The position numbers and the translations under genes are program-made. Positions 37,036 to 45,102 of a DNA stretch of 45,102 bases are shown here, in pieces (positions within the stretch are counted from its first letter, which is position 1; each line of letters begins with the position of its first letter). Below the pieces are notes generated by a model. The model saw nothing but the letters and a program-made list of their open reading frames with translations. It was not told the DNA's origin and ran no database searches. Source of the DNA: Specibacter cremeus (lineage in GTDB: Bacteria; Actinomycetota; Actinomycetes; Actinomycetales; Micrococcaceae); the NCBI RefSeq assembly GCF_003946885.1, contig NZ_RWKQ01000021.1, positions 31,610 to 76,711 on the forward strand, written 5' to 3'.

Positions 37036-38268
37036 TCAGTCGAGCAAAGCCCGCGTCACGGCGTCGCCGAGCAGCCGCCCTTTGAGGGTGAGCACGAGTG
37101 TGCCGGCGAACGCGGCCCGCGGGTCGACGAGTTCGGCGGCGATGAGCCCCGCCACGGCGGCCCGCCCGGCCGGCGTCAACGTCTCGACGGCCAGCCCCTC
37201 GGCCAGCCGGGAGCCGAGCATGATGCGTTCGACGTCCCGCGTGGCCGGGTCGAGCGTCTCCCGTCCGGCGGCGGGCGAGAGCCCCTGCTCCAGCCGGCCG
37301 GCATACGCCGTGGGGTGCTTCACGTTCCACCAGCGCACCCCGCCCACATGGGAATGCGCGCCCGGTCCCACACCCCACCAGTCGTCGCCGCGCCAGTAGG
37401 CCAGGTTGTGCCGGCAAGCGTCGGCGGGCGTGCGCGCCCAGTTGCTGACCTCGTACCAGTGCAGTCCGGCCTCGGCGAACAGGGCGTCGGCGAGTTCGTA
37501 TTTGGCGGCGTGGTCGTCGTCGTCGATGTCCGGCACCTGGCCGCGGCGGATCTGCGCGGCCAGCTTCGTGCCTTCCTCCACGATGAGCGAATACGCGGAG
37601 ATGTGGTCGGGTTCATAGCTCAGCGCGGCCCGCACGGACGTCTCCCAGTCCGCCATGGACTCCCCGGGCGTCCCGTAGATCAGGTCGACGCTGACGTTCA
37701 GGCCCGCCTCGCGCGCCCACGCCACGGCCTGCGGCACCCGCTGCGGGTTGTGGGTGCGGTCCAGCACCTTGAGCACGTGCGGCACGGCCGACTGCATGCC
37801 GAAGGACACGCGCGTGAATCCGCCGTCGGCCAGTTCCCGCAGCGAGTCGGCCGTGACCGAATCCGGGTTGGCCTCGGTGGTCACCTCCGCATCGGCGGCG
37901 AGGCCCCATTGGTCGACGGCGGCGGCCAAGATGGCGGTCAGGTCGCCGGCCGGCAGCAGCGTGGGGGTGCCGCCGCCGAAGAACACGGTCCCCATGGGCC
38001 GCGCCGGCACCCCGGAGAGGTCCAGGGCGCGGGCGGCAAAGGTGATCTCCTTGACGGCCGTGGCCGCATAGGCGGCCTGCGACGCGCCGCCGCCAAGCTC
38101 GGTGGCCGTGTACGTGTTGAAATCGCAATAACCGCACCGCACGGCGCAGAACGGGATGTGTGCGTACAGGCTGAACCGGCGTCCCGCCGCGCCGTCGGCC
38201 GCCTGGGCGGGCAGCAGGCCGTCGGCCGGGGCCGGGTCGCCGAGCGGCAGCGTGCTGGGCGGGGTCAC
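37036..38268 (-). CDS. hemW: Radical SAM protein HemW (coproporphyrinogen III oxidase-like)
   Basis: The 410-residue protein is a radical-SAM enzyme of the HemN/HemW group; HemW members act as haem chaperones rather than oxidases. The 4Fe-4S motif is C41-A-V-R-C45-G-Y-C48 followed by [25 protein letters not shown] and SFGMQS complete the family pattern; the C-terminal HemN domain lies at about 300-400. GTG at 38268 overlaps the lepA stop as GTGA, so the pair is co-translated. The lepA-hemW order is widely conserved in bacteria. Confidence 0.93.
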   Translation of the reverse strand: MTPPSTLPLGDPAPADGLLPAQAADGAAGRRFSLYAHIPFCAVRCGYCDFNTYTATELGGGASQAAYAATAVKEITFAARALDLSGVPARPMGTVFFGGGTPTLLPAGDLTAILAAAVDQWGLAADAEVTTEANPDSVTADSLRELADGGFTRVSFGMQSAVPHVLKVLDRTHNPQRVPQAVAWAREAGLNVSVDLIYGTPGESMADWETSVRAALSYEPDHISAYSLIVEEGTKLAAQIRRGQVPDIDDDDHAAKYELADALFAEAGLHWYEVSNWARTPADACRHNLAYWRGDDWWGVGPGAHSHVGGVRWWNVKHPTAYAGRLEQGLSPAAGRETLDPATRDVERIMLGSRLAEGLAVETLTPAGRAAVAGLIAAELVDPRAAFAGTLVLTLKGRLLGDAVTRALLD

Positions 38269-40121
38269 TTCTTGGACTTGTCCTTTGACGTGTCGTCCGA
38301 GGACAAGGCGGCGATGAAGGCTTCCTGGGGAACCTCCACGCGGCCCACCATCTTCATGCGCTTCTTGCCTTCCTTCTGCTTTTCCAGAAGTTTGCGCTTG
38401 CGGGAGATGTCACCGCCGTAGCACTTGGCCAACACGTCCTTGCGGATGGCGCGGATGTTTTCGCGGGCGATGATGCGGGCGCCGATGGCGGCCTGGATCG
38501 GTACCTCGAACTGCTGGCGTGGGATGAGCTCGCGCAGCTTGCCGGTCATCATCACGCCGTAGGCGTAGGCCTTGTCCCGGTGGGTGATGGCACTGAACGC
38601 ATCGACCTGCTCGCCCTGGAGCATGATGTCGACCTTGACCAGGTCCGCGACCTGTTCGCCGTCGGCCTTCCAGTCCAGCGAGCCGTAGCCGCGGGTCTTG
38701 GACTTGAGGATGTCGAAGAAGTCGAACACGATTTCCGCCAGCGGCAGCCGGTAGCGGATTTCCACCCGGTCCTCGGACAGGTAGTCCATGCCGCCCATGA
38801 TGCCGCGGCGGGACTGGCAGAGCTCCATGATGGCGCCGACGAATTCGTTGGGGGCCAGGATGGTGGCGGCCACCATGGGTTCGCGCACTTCGGCGATCTT
38901 CCCGGTCGGGTATTCGCTGGGGTTCGTGACCTGGATGACCTTCTTGTCCTCGAGCGTGACCTCGTACTCCACGTTCGGGGCGGTGGAGATCAGGTCGAGC
39001 TTGTACTCGCGTTCCAACCGCTCCCGGGTGATTTCCAGGTGCAGCAGGCCCAGGAAGCCCACACGGAAACCAAAGCCCAGGGCCGCGGACGTCTCCGGCT
39101 CATACACCAGGGCGGCATCGTTGAGCATCAGCTTTTCCAGGGCGTCGCGAAGCACCGGGTAGTCGGTGCCGTCCAGCGGGTAGAGGCCGGAGAACACCAT
39201 GGGTTTGGCGTCCTGGTAGCCGCCCAGGGACTCTGCGGCGGGCTTCAGGAAAGTGGTGACGGTATCGCCCACCTTGGACTGGCGCACGTCCTTCACGCCG
39301 GTGATCAGGTAGCCGACCTCGCCCACGCCCAGGCCCTTGGACGGGACCGGTTCCGGGGAGCTGACACCGATCTCAAGAAGTTCGTGCGTGGCCCGGGTGG
39401 ACATCATCTGGATCTTCTCGCGCGGGCTGAGCTTGCCGTCCACCACGCGGACATAGGTGACCACGCCACGGTAAGTGTCGTAGACCGAGTCGAAGATCAT
39501 GGCCCGTGCCGGCGCGTCCGGGTTTCCCACCGGGGCGGGCAGTTCCCTGACGATCTGGTCCAGCAGCTCTTCGACACCCATGCCGGTCTTGCCGGAGACC
39601 TTGAGCACGTCCTCCGGCTTGCCGCCGATGAGGTTGGCCAGTTCGGCCGCATACTTTTCCGGCTGCGCGGCCGGCAGATCAATCTTGTTCAGGACCGGGA
39701 TGATGGTGAGGTTGTTTTCCATCGCCAGGTACAGGTTGGCCAGTGTCTGCGCCTCGATCCCCTGCGCGGCGTCGACGAGCAGGATGGCCCCCTCGCAGGC
39801 GGCCAGCGACCGGGACACCTCGTACGTGAAGTCGACGTGCCCGGGCGTGTCGATCATGTTCAGGCAGTACGCCGTGCCGTCGACCTCCCACGGGATGCGC
39901 ACCGCCTGCGACTTGATCGTGATGCCGCGCTCGCGTTCGATGTCCATCCGGTCCAGGTACTGGGCCTTCATGTCTCGTGGCTCGACAACACCGGTCAGCT
40001 GCAGCATCCGGTCCGCCAGCGTGGACTTGCCATGGTCGATGTGGGCAATGATGCAGAAATTCCTGATGATCGCCGGATCGGTGGCGGCGGGCACCGGTGC
40101 GGTGCGGGCCTTGGGTGACAC
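38265..40121 (-). CDS. lepA: Translation elongation factor 4
   Basis: LepA/EF4 (618 aa) is a ribosomal GTPase proposed to back-translocate or aid 30S biogenesis. G-motifs are A26-H-I-D-H-G-K-S-T34, DTPGHVDF and NKIDLP. The LepA-specific C-terminal domain ends with [37 protein letters not shown]-type sequence, in pieces. The GTG at 40121 is used; only a weak TTAGGA site precedes it. It heads lepA-hemW and is divergent from rpsT. Confidence 0.96.
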   Translation of the reverse strand: MSPKARTAPVPAATDPAIIRNFCIIAHIDHGKSTLADRMLQLTGVVEPRDMKAQYLDRMDIERERGITIKSQAVRIPWEVDGTAYCLNMIDTPGHVDFTYEVSRSLAACEGAILLVDAAQGIEAQTLANLYLAMENNLTIIPVLNKIDLPAAQPEKYAAELANLIGGKPEDVLKVSGKTGMGVEELLDQIVRELPAPVGNPDAPARAMIFDSVYDTYRGVVTYVRVVDGKLSPREKIQMMSTRATHELLEIGVSSPEPVPSKGLGVGEVGYLITGVKDVRQSKVGDTVTTFLKPAAESLGGYQDAKPMVFSGLYPLDGTDYPVLRDALEKLMLNDAALVYEPETSAALGFGFRVGFLGLLHLEITRERLEREYKLDLISTAPNVEYEVTLEDKKVIQVTNPSEYPTGKIAEVREPMVAATILAPNEFVGAIMELCQSRRGIMGGMDYLSEDRVEIRYRLPLAEIVFDFFDILKSKTRGYGSLDWKADGEQVADLVKVDIMLQGEQVDAFSAITHRDKAYAYGVMMTGKLRELIPRQQFEVPIQAAIGARIIARENIRAIRKDVLAKCYGGDISRKRKLLEKQKEGKKRMKMVGRVEVPQEAFIAALSSDDTSKDKSKK

Positions 40122-40481
40122 TGGCGGGTCCTAACTGTCGCAACGTGGACGGGTCAAAAGTACGGGTCAAAAAGTCTTCCACCAGTGTCCCACGTTTGCC
40201 CGTCGGACACGGACCGGTGCACCACCTTGCGGGCACCGGGCGGGGGCCTACGCGCCCACGCCGGCGCGGCAGGCATCGGGGCGCCTTCGTCCGGTCCGCC
40301 ACGGCCGGCGGTGACCGGCACCCCGCTCTGCTAGACTGATACGCGCGTGTGTCCGTGCAGGTCGGCGGACGCAGCTGGTTGGTCTGACGTTCACCATTGA
40401 TTCGAGCATCCCCACGCCGCTGTCAACGGCCAACCGACGCCCTCTACGACCGAATGTACGCATTAAAAAGAGAGTTCAAAC
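40122..40481. other. Intergenic region lepA/rpsT
   Basis: This 360-bp divergent gap holds the rpsT -10 TAGACT (40332-40337), which predicts a leader of about 138 nt. The leader has a possible hairpin (GTCCG...CGGAC near 40351-40370), of a kind that could serve S20 autoregulation. No gene was recognised; short minus-strand readings here have no ribosome binding site or homology. Confidence 0.65.
40332..40337 (+). promoter_or_regulatory. -10 box (TAGACT) of rpsT
   Basis: TAGACT predicts a start near 40344. GTGACC at 40311-40316 is a weak -35 at a 15-bp spacing. Confidence 0.55.
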
Positions 40482-40742
40482 GTGGCTAATATCAAGTCCC
40501 AGAAGAAGCGCATCCTGACCAACGAGAAGGCGCGTCAGCGCAATGTCGCGGTCAAGTCCGAGCTGAAGACGGCCGTCCGTGCAGTGAACACGGCCGTCGA
40601 CAAGGGCGACAAGGATGCTGCTGCGGTTGCCCTGGTGAACGCCAGCCGCAAGCTGGACAAGGCTGTCAGCAAGGGCGTCATTCACGCCAACCAGGCTGCC
40701 AACCGCAAGTCCGCTATCTCCAAGAAGGTCAACGCCCTCTAG
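40482..40742 (+). CDS. rpsT: 30S ribosomal protein S20
   Basis: S20 (86 aa) is a helical primary binder of 16S rRNA. The sequence starts [20 protein letters not shown] and ends [14 protein letters not shown], both diagnostic. It is lysine-rich throughout. GTG at 40482 is preceded by AAAGAGAG. Codon choice is more biased than in the neighbours, as expected for a ribosomal protein. It is monocistronic with a terminator 27 bp after the stop. Confidence 0.98.
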   Translation: MANIKSQKKRILTNEKARQRNVAVKSELKTAVRAVNTAVDKGDKDAAAVALVNASRKLDKAVSKGVIHANQAANRKSAISKKVNAL

Positions 40743-40768
40743 GGGAGGCATTTGCTTCGCACCTCTTG

Positions 40769-40802
40769 CGTATGGCCGGTACCCTCGGGTGCCGGCCATA
40801 CG
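40769..40802 (+). terminator. rpsT terminator
   Basis: Fifteen-nt arms (40769-40783 and 40788-40802) pair with one G-T wobble around CTCG, followed by TGTTTAAT. Confidence 0.85.
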
Positions 40803-40847
40803 TGTTTAATGCCCGGCTTTGGTGCCCCGCCCCGGGTTCCGGCGCTC

Positions 40848-40892
40848 ACCGGTGGACCGGTTACCAGCGGACCGTTTACCGGCGGACCGAGG
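40848..40892. repeat. 3 x 15-bp degenerate tandem repeat over the holA 3' end
   Basis: ACCGGTGGACCGGTT, ACCAGCGGACCGTTT and ACCGGCGGACCGAGG run head to tail; the last two cover the holA stop at 40876. Confidence 0.7.
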
Positions 40893-41877
40893 TGGCGATG
40901 ACGGTGACGGCGCGTTCGACGGCGTAGACCGGGTCACGGGAGGCGCCCTTGACCTGGGCGTCCGCCTCGGCCAGGACCTGGATGGCCCGCACCAGTGCCT
41001 CCGACGTCCAGCCGCGGGCGTCGCGGCGGGCGGCATCCACCTGCCAGGGCGCCATCCCCAAGTCCCGGGCGAGCTGCGCCGAGCTGCCGCGGGCCGAGTG
41101 GACTTTGGCCAGGGCCCGCATCTTCATGGCCAGCGCGGCCACGAGCGGCACCGGGTCGACGCCGGTAGAAAGCGCGTGCCGCAGCGTGGACAGGGCCAGC
41201 GGGCCGTTGCCGGCCAGTGCGGCGTCGGCGACCTTGAACGCGGTCGCCTCGACGCGGCCGCCGTAGTACTTGTCGACGAGTTCGGCCGTGACGGTGCCCG
41301 TGCTGTCGGCGATGAGCTGGCTGCACGCGGCGGCGAGCTCGGCGAGGCTGGCCCCGACGGCTGCCACGAGGGCCCCGATCGCCTGCCGGTCGATGCGGCG
41401 GCGGGCGGCGGTGAACTCGCCGCTGACGAAGTCGGCCTTGTCCGTGTCCCGCTTGATCTCCTTGCACTCGACGACTGGCGCACCGGAGGCCCTGAGGGCG
41501 TCGAGCAGTTTCTTTCCCCGGTTGCCGCCGCCGTGGGCGAGCCCGACGACGACGTCGGGCTGCGGGTCCGACAGATAGCTCAGCGCGTCGAGCAGGAAAT
41601 CGTCGTTCATCGTGGCCAGCTGCGACACCTCGACGAATTTCGGCTCGCCGAACAGCGACGGGCTGGTGATCTCGGTCAGCGTCCCGGCTTGGTACGAGGA
41701 CGCGTCCAGGGTGGTGACCTCGAGGTCGGCGTGCGTGTCGCGCAACTTGCGACGCAGGTTTTCCATGGCCCGCCCGGCGATGAATGACTCGCCGCCGAGC
41801 ATGAGCACGATGGGCGCGACGGGTACGTCCCGCCAATCCGCGCCCGTCACCTTCGGTGCGGCGGCCGGCGGGGTCAC
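40876..41877 (-). CDS. holA: DNA polymerase III subunit delta
   Basis: HolA (333 aa) is the delta subunit of the clamp loader, opening the beta clamp. Recognisable parts are VLMLGGESFIAGRAMENLR at the N-terminus, the conserved LFGEPKFVEV segment, the central AAA+-like lid and helical C-terminal collar domain (AELVDKYYGGRVEATAFKVADAAL). The GTG start at 41877 gives a conserved beginning; no clear ribosome binding site or -10 is visible. It is downstream of comEC on the same strand, the usual actinobacterial comEA-comEC-holA order. Confidence 0.92.
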   Translation of the reverse strand: MTPPAAAPKVTGADWRDVPVAPIVLMLGGESFIAGRAMENLRRKLRDTHADLEVTTLDASSYQAGTLTEITSPSLFGEPKFVEVSQLATMNDDFLLDALSYLSDPQPDVVVGLAHGGGNRGKKLLDALRASGAPVVECKEIKRDTDKADFVSGEFTAARRRIDRQAIGALVAAVGASLAELAAACSQLIADSTGTVTAELVDKYYGGRVEATAFKVADAALAGNGPLALSTLRHALSTGVDPVPLVAALAMKMRALAKVHSARGSSAQLARDLGMAPWQVDAARRDARGWTSEALVRAIQVLAEADAQVKGASRDPVYAVERAVTVIATSVRR

Positions 41878-41929
41878 TGCGCCACCGCGCCGTGTAGTTC
41901 GATCACGGCTTCTACCTTGCCACGCCCGG

Positions 41930-41968
41930 CCCGCTTCACCAACCCGCTTCACCAACCCGCTTCACCAA
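41930..41968. repeat. 3 x 13-bp perfect tandem repeat between comEC and holA
   Basis: CCCGCTTCACCAA occurs three times head to tail (41930, 41943 and 41956) just beyond the comEC stop at 41978. Confidence 0.92.
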
Positions 41969-41977
41969 TCTGCCGGG

Positions 41978-43864
41978 TCAGCCATTGCCGGCCGCCCCGG
42001 CCAGCAGCCCCGCCGCCGCTGCCGCGACGACGACGACGCCCGGGAAACCGGCGATCGGACGCAGCCGCTTGGGCAGGGCCGCGCGCACGCGGGCCGCCAG
42101 GGCGGCACCCTCGCGGCGATGCACCGCACCCCAGAGCAGGACGACGATCGCGCCGTTGAACACCACCATGAGCACGACCCCCGTCAGGCCGCCCGGCCAG
42201 GGCAGCGCGGCCCCGGGCAGAGCCGCCAGGGCGCGGGACACCCACGCCACCCACCACGTGCCCGCCCCGGATACCCACGAGCACGCGTCCGCCGCCACGG
42301 GAACCGTCGTGGACAACGCCAATCCGAGCGTGCCCGCCGTCGTCACCAGGGTGATGACGGGAGCCGCCGCGACATTGGCCGCCACCGCGTACACGGTCAG
42401 CCGCGGTTGCAGCAAGACGATGACGGGGGCGCAAAACAGCTGTGCGGCCAGTGGAACAGCCACGGTCTGCGCCAGCCACCACGGCAGCATGACCGCCAGC
42501 CACCGCGCGCAGCGGCGGCCCAGCACGAGCAGGCCGAACGTCGCCAGGACCGACAGGATGAAGGCGTAGTCCACGGCCAGCCGGGGAGCCCAGACGAGCA
42601 ACACCACGATACTGCCGGACAACAGGGCGCCGGCCCTCCGCGGCCGGCCAGCCAGCATGGCCGCGCAACCGATGGCGCCCATCACGGCGGCACGCAGGAC
42701 GCTGGGGTCCGGTCCGACCACCATGACGAATCCCGCCAGGCCCATCCCCCCGACGGCCATGCCCACGCCACGGTGCAATCGCAGGAACCTCCCCACCAGC
42801 AGCAGCGACATGAGCACCAGCGTGCAGTTGGCACCGCTGACAGCCGTCAGGTGGGTCAGTCCGACCACCTTCATGTCCTCGTCCAGGTCCGGTGGGACGT
42901 CGCTGCGATCCCCCATGACCATGCCCGGCAGGAGGGCCGCGACGTCCGTGTTGACCGGGGTCCACGTCCGCTGCGCGGCGGCGATCCAACCGCCACGCAG
43001 CCCACGCGGCAGCGCCGCGATCCCTTGCACGTGCCCGACCATCTGCGGTGCCGTGGCCGGTTGGAAGGTTGCGCCGACGGCGTCAGCCGCGCCGACCGGG
43101 GCCAAGGCGCCGGCCGCCACGACGATGTCCCCGTCCGTCACGGCACGCCACGCGTCCCCGGCGATCATGCGGACCCGGGTGTCGGCGTCGAACACGCGAC
43201 CGGCGGCCGAGGCCCGGGTGACGACGGCCTCCAGCACGTACCGGTTGCCCCGCCCGGGACCGGCGGCCAGCAGACTGGGACGCGATTCGATCACGAGGGT
43301 CGCCACGATCCCCTGGCGGGCGGCGATCGCCCCGGCCATGGGAGCCACGTCCGCACCCCGGTGCGCCAGTCCCGCGGCGACCAGGACCGCGGCAGCACAG
43401 GCCCCAGCCAGCCCCACGACGGCGGAGGCCCGCACGGGGCCCGTCCGGGTCGTTGTCCGGGCACCCGTGCGGCTCGTCCCGGCGAGGCGTGCGCGCCGTG
43501 CATCTCGGCTGGATCGTGCCGCGAGCCACACGGCCGGCCCCACGGCGGCCATTGCGCATCCGGCCGCCAGGAACAAGCAGGGACCCCAGGCCATCCCGGG
43601 GCCCACGATTGCGGCCAGCCAGGCCGCCGCCACGGCCGGGACGAGCCGGACGTCGAGGGTTGCGTTCGGCAGGGCCGCCACGGACCGCTCCCCGCCGTTC
43701 ATTCGCTCGCGGGCCTTCCGCGCAAGAAACACCACCGCGGCCGGGACCCGGGGCGGCGTCATGCCGGCCCCGCCGGCGGAACCGTCGACGGCGCCGTCGA
43801 CGCATCCCTCCGAGGCTCCCTCTACCGCGGCCCGCGTGTAACGCTGCCAACGTGATTCCGCCAT
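41978..43864 (-). CDS. ComEC/Rec2-family DNA-uptake channel protein
   Basis: A 628-residue polytopic membrane protein of the ComEC/Rec2 family, the channel through which single-stranded DNA enters during transformation. The Competence domain is clear, with HLTAVSGANCTLVLMSLLLVGRF-like sequence, in pieces, in its core and many helices after it. An N-terminal soluble (OB-type, DUF4131) region lies at about 110-270. There is no C-terminal metallo-beta-lactamase domain, which longer ComEC proteins carry; the coding sequence stops soon after the last helices. ATG at 43864 has GGAGGG and AAGGGG sites upstream. It follows comEA on the same strand. Confidence 0.88.
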   Translation of the reverse strand: MAESRWQRYTRAAVEGASEGCVDGAVDGSAGGAGMTPPRVPAAVVFLARKARERMNGGERSVAALPNATLDVRLVPAVAAAWLAAIVGPGMAWGPCLFLAAGCAMAAVGPAVWLAARSSRDARRARLAGTSRTGARTTTRTGPVRASAVVGLAGACAAAVLVAAGLAHRGADVAPMAGAIAARQGIVATLVIESRPSLLAAGPGRGNRYVLEAVVTRASAAGRVFDADTRVRMIAGDAWRAVTDGDIVVAAGALAPVGAADAVGATFQPATAPQMVGHVQGIAALPRGLRGGWIAAAQRTWTPVNTDVAALLPGMVMGDRSDVPPDLDEDMKVVGLTHLTAVSGANCTLVLMSLLLVGRFLRLHRGVGMAVGGMGLAGFVMVVGPDPSVLRAAVMGAIGCAAMLAGRPRRAGALLSGSIVVLLVWAPRLAVDYAFILSVLATFGLLVLGRRCARWLAVMLPWWLAQTVAVPLAAQLFCAPVIVLLQPRLTVYAVAANVAAAPVITLVTTAGTLGLALSTTVPVAADACSWVSGAGTWWVAWVSRALAALPGAALPWPGGLTGVVLMVVFNGAIVVLLWGAVHRREGAALAARVRAALPKRLRPIAGFPGVVVVAAAAAGLLAGAAGNG

Positions 43865-43945
43865 GGCCACCCCTTGTCCCTCCCCGCGTCGGGCCGCCTG
43901 CCGGCCCGTCAGTCGCGCTGGATGTCGAGCCGTCGCCGGCTCCTT

Positions 43946-43987
43946 TATCGCACCGCTTGTATCGCACCGTTTGTATCGCACCGTGCG
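43946..43987. repeat. 3 x 14-bp tandem repeat upstream of comEC
   Basis: TATCGCACCGCTTG (43946-43959), TATCGCACCGTTTG (43960-43973) and TATCGCACCGTGCG (43974-43987) are head to tail, 80 bp upstream of the comEC start and 50 bp beyond comEA. Confidence 0.9.
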
Positions 43988-44037
43988 CTGGCCGGTGTCG
44001 GTTGCGTGCGGGCAATGGTCGGGGTTACTGTCCGCTG

Positions 44038-45009
44038 CTACACCACGACCAGGTCCCGCAGAGAGTCGAGGAGCTTGCTGCCGATGCCGGGCACGGCGTC
44101 CAGCTGGTCGATCGTGGTGAATGGGCCATGGTCGGTGCGCCACTGGATGATCCGGTTCGCCAGCACGGCGCCGATGCGCGGCAATGTGCCCAGCTCCGCG
44201 GCCGTGGCCGTGTTGATGTTCACCCTGCCGCCGTTCGCCTTGCCGCCGTTCGCTTGGCCCGCACCACCGGCCCCCGAGGAGCCGGCGGGCCCCTCGACTG
44301 GCGCGAAGGTCGGCACCGCGCCGCTGCCGACCTGCGCGTTGCTGGGGACCACGACCTGTTCGCCGTCGCGCAGCACGGCAGCCAGGTTGACGGCCTGCAG
44401 TGCGGCATTCGCCCCGGCGCCTCCCGCCGCCGCCACGGCGTCGAGCACGCGGCTGCCCTGCCGCAGGCGCACGACGCCCGGCCGCTTGACTTCACCGACC
44501 ACGTGGACGGTCAAGACCGCCGCGTCCGCACCGGCGGGGACCGGGGATGGCGATGCGGGTGGGTCCGGCCCCCGTGGGGAGTCCCCCGCGGAGCTTCCCC
44601 GCGGAACCGGACCGGGGATGGCGACCTTCGGCGACTCGCCGGCGGACACTTGCGCGCTCGCGAAGCGGATGCCGGCCGATTGCAGCCACAGGACCCCCGT
44701 CGCCACGGTGAGCATGGCCAGCACGACGATCAGGGCCTTGAGCGACACGAGCACTCGCAGCCGCGGCAGCACACCACCGGCCGGGACCGCCGGGGCCGGC
44801 CACGTGGCCGCCGTGTACATCCCGGAGGCCGGCAGCAGGCCGGCACCGCCCGCATCGCCGGAATCGCCGGCAGCCGGGCTGCCGGCCGGCTCACTGCAGG
44901 GCGCGGCAACGGGGACCGGGCCCCCAACGCCGGCCCGGCCCGAGTCCGGGCGGGCAGCCGGTGCGCGCGAGGGTTCCGGGGAGGTGTCGTTCCAGCTGTG
45001 CCGTGCCAT
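44038..45009 (-). CDS. ComEA-type DNA-binding competence protein
   Basis: This 323-residue membrane-anchored protein resembles ComEA, the DNA receptor for transformation. It has a long Pro/Ala/Gly-rich cytoplasmic N-terminus, a transmembrane helix at about 88-112, a Pro-rich linker, an SLBB domain at about 165-225 (VHVVGEVKRPGVVRL is diagnostic), a Gly-rich linker, and a C-terminal helix-hairpin-helix DNA-binding pair (VNINTATAAELGTLPRIG and IDQLDAVPGIGSKLLDSLRD, about 262-320). ATG at 45009 is 7 nt after minus-strand TAGCGT, suggesting a leaderless message. Confidence 0.92.
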   Translation of the reverse strand: MARHSWNDTSPEPSRAPAARPDSGRAGVGGPVPVAAPCSEPAGSPAAGDSGDAGGAGLLPASGMYTAATWPAPAVPAGGVLPRLRVLVSLKALIVVLAMLTVATGVLWLQSAGIRFASAQVSAGESPKVAIPGPVPRGSSAGDSPRGPDPPASPSPVPAGADAAVLTVHVVGEVKRPGVVRLRQGSRVLDAVAAAGGAGANAALQAVNLAAVLRDGEQVVVPSNAQVGSGAVPTFAPVEGPAGSSGAGGAGQANGGKANGGRVNINTATAAELGTLPRIGAVLANRIIQWRTDHGPFTTIDQLDAVPGIGSKLLDSLRDLVVV

Positions 45010-45016
45010 GCCCGCG

Positions 45017-45022
45017 ACGCTA
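45017..45022 (-). promoter_or_regulatory. -10 box (TAGCGT) for leaderless comEA
   Basis: Minus-strand TAGCGT lies 7 nt from the ATG at 45009. Confidence 0.5.
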
Positions 45023-45039
45023 GCGCCAATGCCGTGTAG

Positions 45040-45102
45040 TTAGGCTGGCTGGCGGGTTGTCAAGCGGGTGTTGTCGGCGATGATCTCGATGTCGATGGTT
45101 GC
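45040..45102 (-). CDS. Possible 3' end of an upstream gene
   Basis: Twenty codons on the minus strand read ATIDIEIIADNTRLTTRQPA and end in TAA at 45040. Seventeen of the 20 codons end in G or C, as real genes here do. The window ends before any family signature. It would place another minus-strand gene directly upstream of comEA. Confidence 0.35.
   Translation of the reverse strand, partial: ATIDIEIIADNTRLTTRQPA

Noticed and set aside
40344-40481. Riboswitch in the rpsT leader
   Set aside because: Only a short stem could be seen and no known riboswitch core. S20 autoregulation is more likely but not shown.
41930-41968. CRISPR-like array
   Set aside because: The 13-bp units are directly adjacent with no spacers. 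The other tandem arrays likewise lack spacers.
41612-43855. 747-codon plus-strand frame over comEC and holA
   Set aside because: Shadow frame; it spans two real genes and the tandem-repeat gap, with no recognisable domain.
44580-44620. Hairpin near 44575-44605 as a terminator
   Set aside because: It is inside the comEA linker coding sequence, where a GC-rich Pro/Gly/Ser stretch readily forms stems by chance.

Overview
The window is a GC-rich chromosomal segment from an actinobacterium, most likely Arthrobacter or a close relative in the Micrococcaceae. The evidence is the gene content and order: qcrCAB with ctaE, a separate ctaC-ctaD-ctaF operon, DUF3043, DUF3054 and DUF3097 proteins, uppS-recO, phoH-ybeY-CNNM-era, hrcA-dnaJ-rsmE, lepA-hemW and comEA-comEC-holA. 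GTG starts are very common, and many genes appear to be transcribed as leaderless mRNAs. No rRNA, tRNA, CRISPR array, insertion sequence or prophage was seen. This is a core-genome region.

Layout. 1-3270: a truncated minus-strand gene, a YbaK-type deacylase, a PhnB-like VOC protein, a DUF3054 membrane protein, a stand-alone AsnC-type sensor domain and trpD. 3458-7772: ctaE-qcrC-qcrA-qcrB, the cytochrome bc1 complex plus oxidase subunit III. 7862-9017: a GntR/UTRA regulator divergent from ptsH (HPr), flanked by two strong terminators. 9092-12598: ctaF, ctaD, ctaC and erpA on the minus strand. These two respiratory clusters together would supply the bc1-aa3 chain with its dihaem QcrC. 12634-20651: an M20 dipeptidase, a DUF3043 protein, an aldo/keto reductase, pyrD, an FAD-binding dehydrogenase with an alpha/beta hydrolase, and uppS. 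20655-23498: recO, leuA and a leucine leader peptide. 23574-27176: an M13 metallopeptidase and an LCP cell-wall ligase. 27281-31143: era, a CNNM/CorC protein, ybeY and phoH, tightly coupled. 31467-35460: a GerMN/Gmad2 lipoprotein, then rsmE, dnaJ, hrcA and a CIRCE operator. 35546-40121: DUF3097, DUF4870, hemW and lepA. 40482-45009: rpsT, holA, comEC and comEA.

No wholly new multigene system is evident. The best second-look signals are non-coding. (1) A 19-codon leader peptide with three consecutive CTT leucine codons sits upstream of leuA on a leaderless transcript. (2) At ten genes a -10 hexamer, nine of them TAnnnT and one CATAAT, lies 6-7 nt before the start codon, which predicts leaderless mRNAs and exposes one gene truncated at the window edge. 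(3) Short tandem duplications of 13-21 bp occur at many gene boundaries, including a three-copy array upstream of comEC. (4) A dispersed palindromic repeat built on TCTCGACARGCTCGACCACCGG occurs at four loci. (5) A perfect 42-bp palindrome separates ptsH from the oxidase operon.
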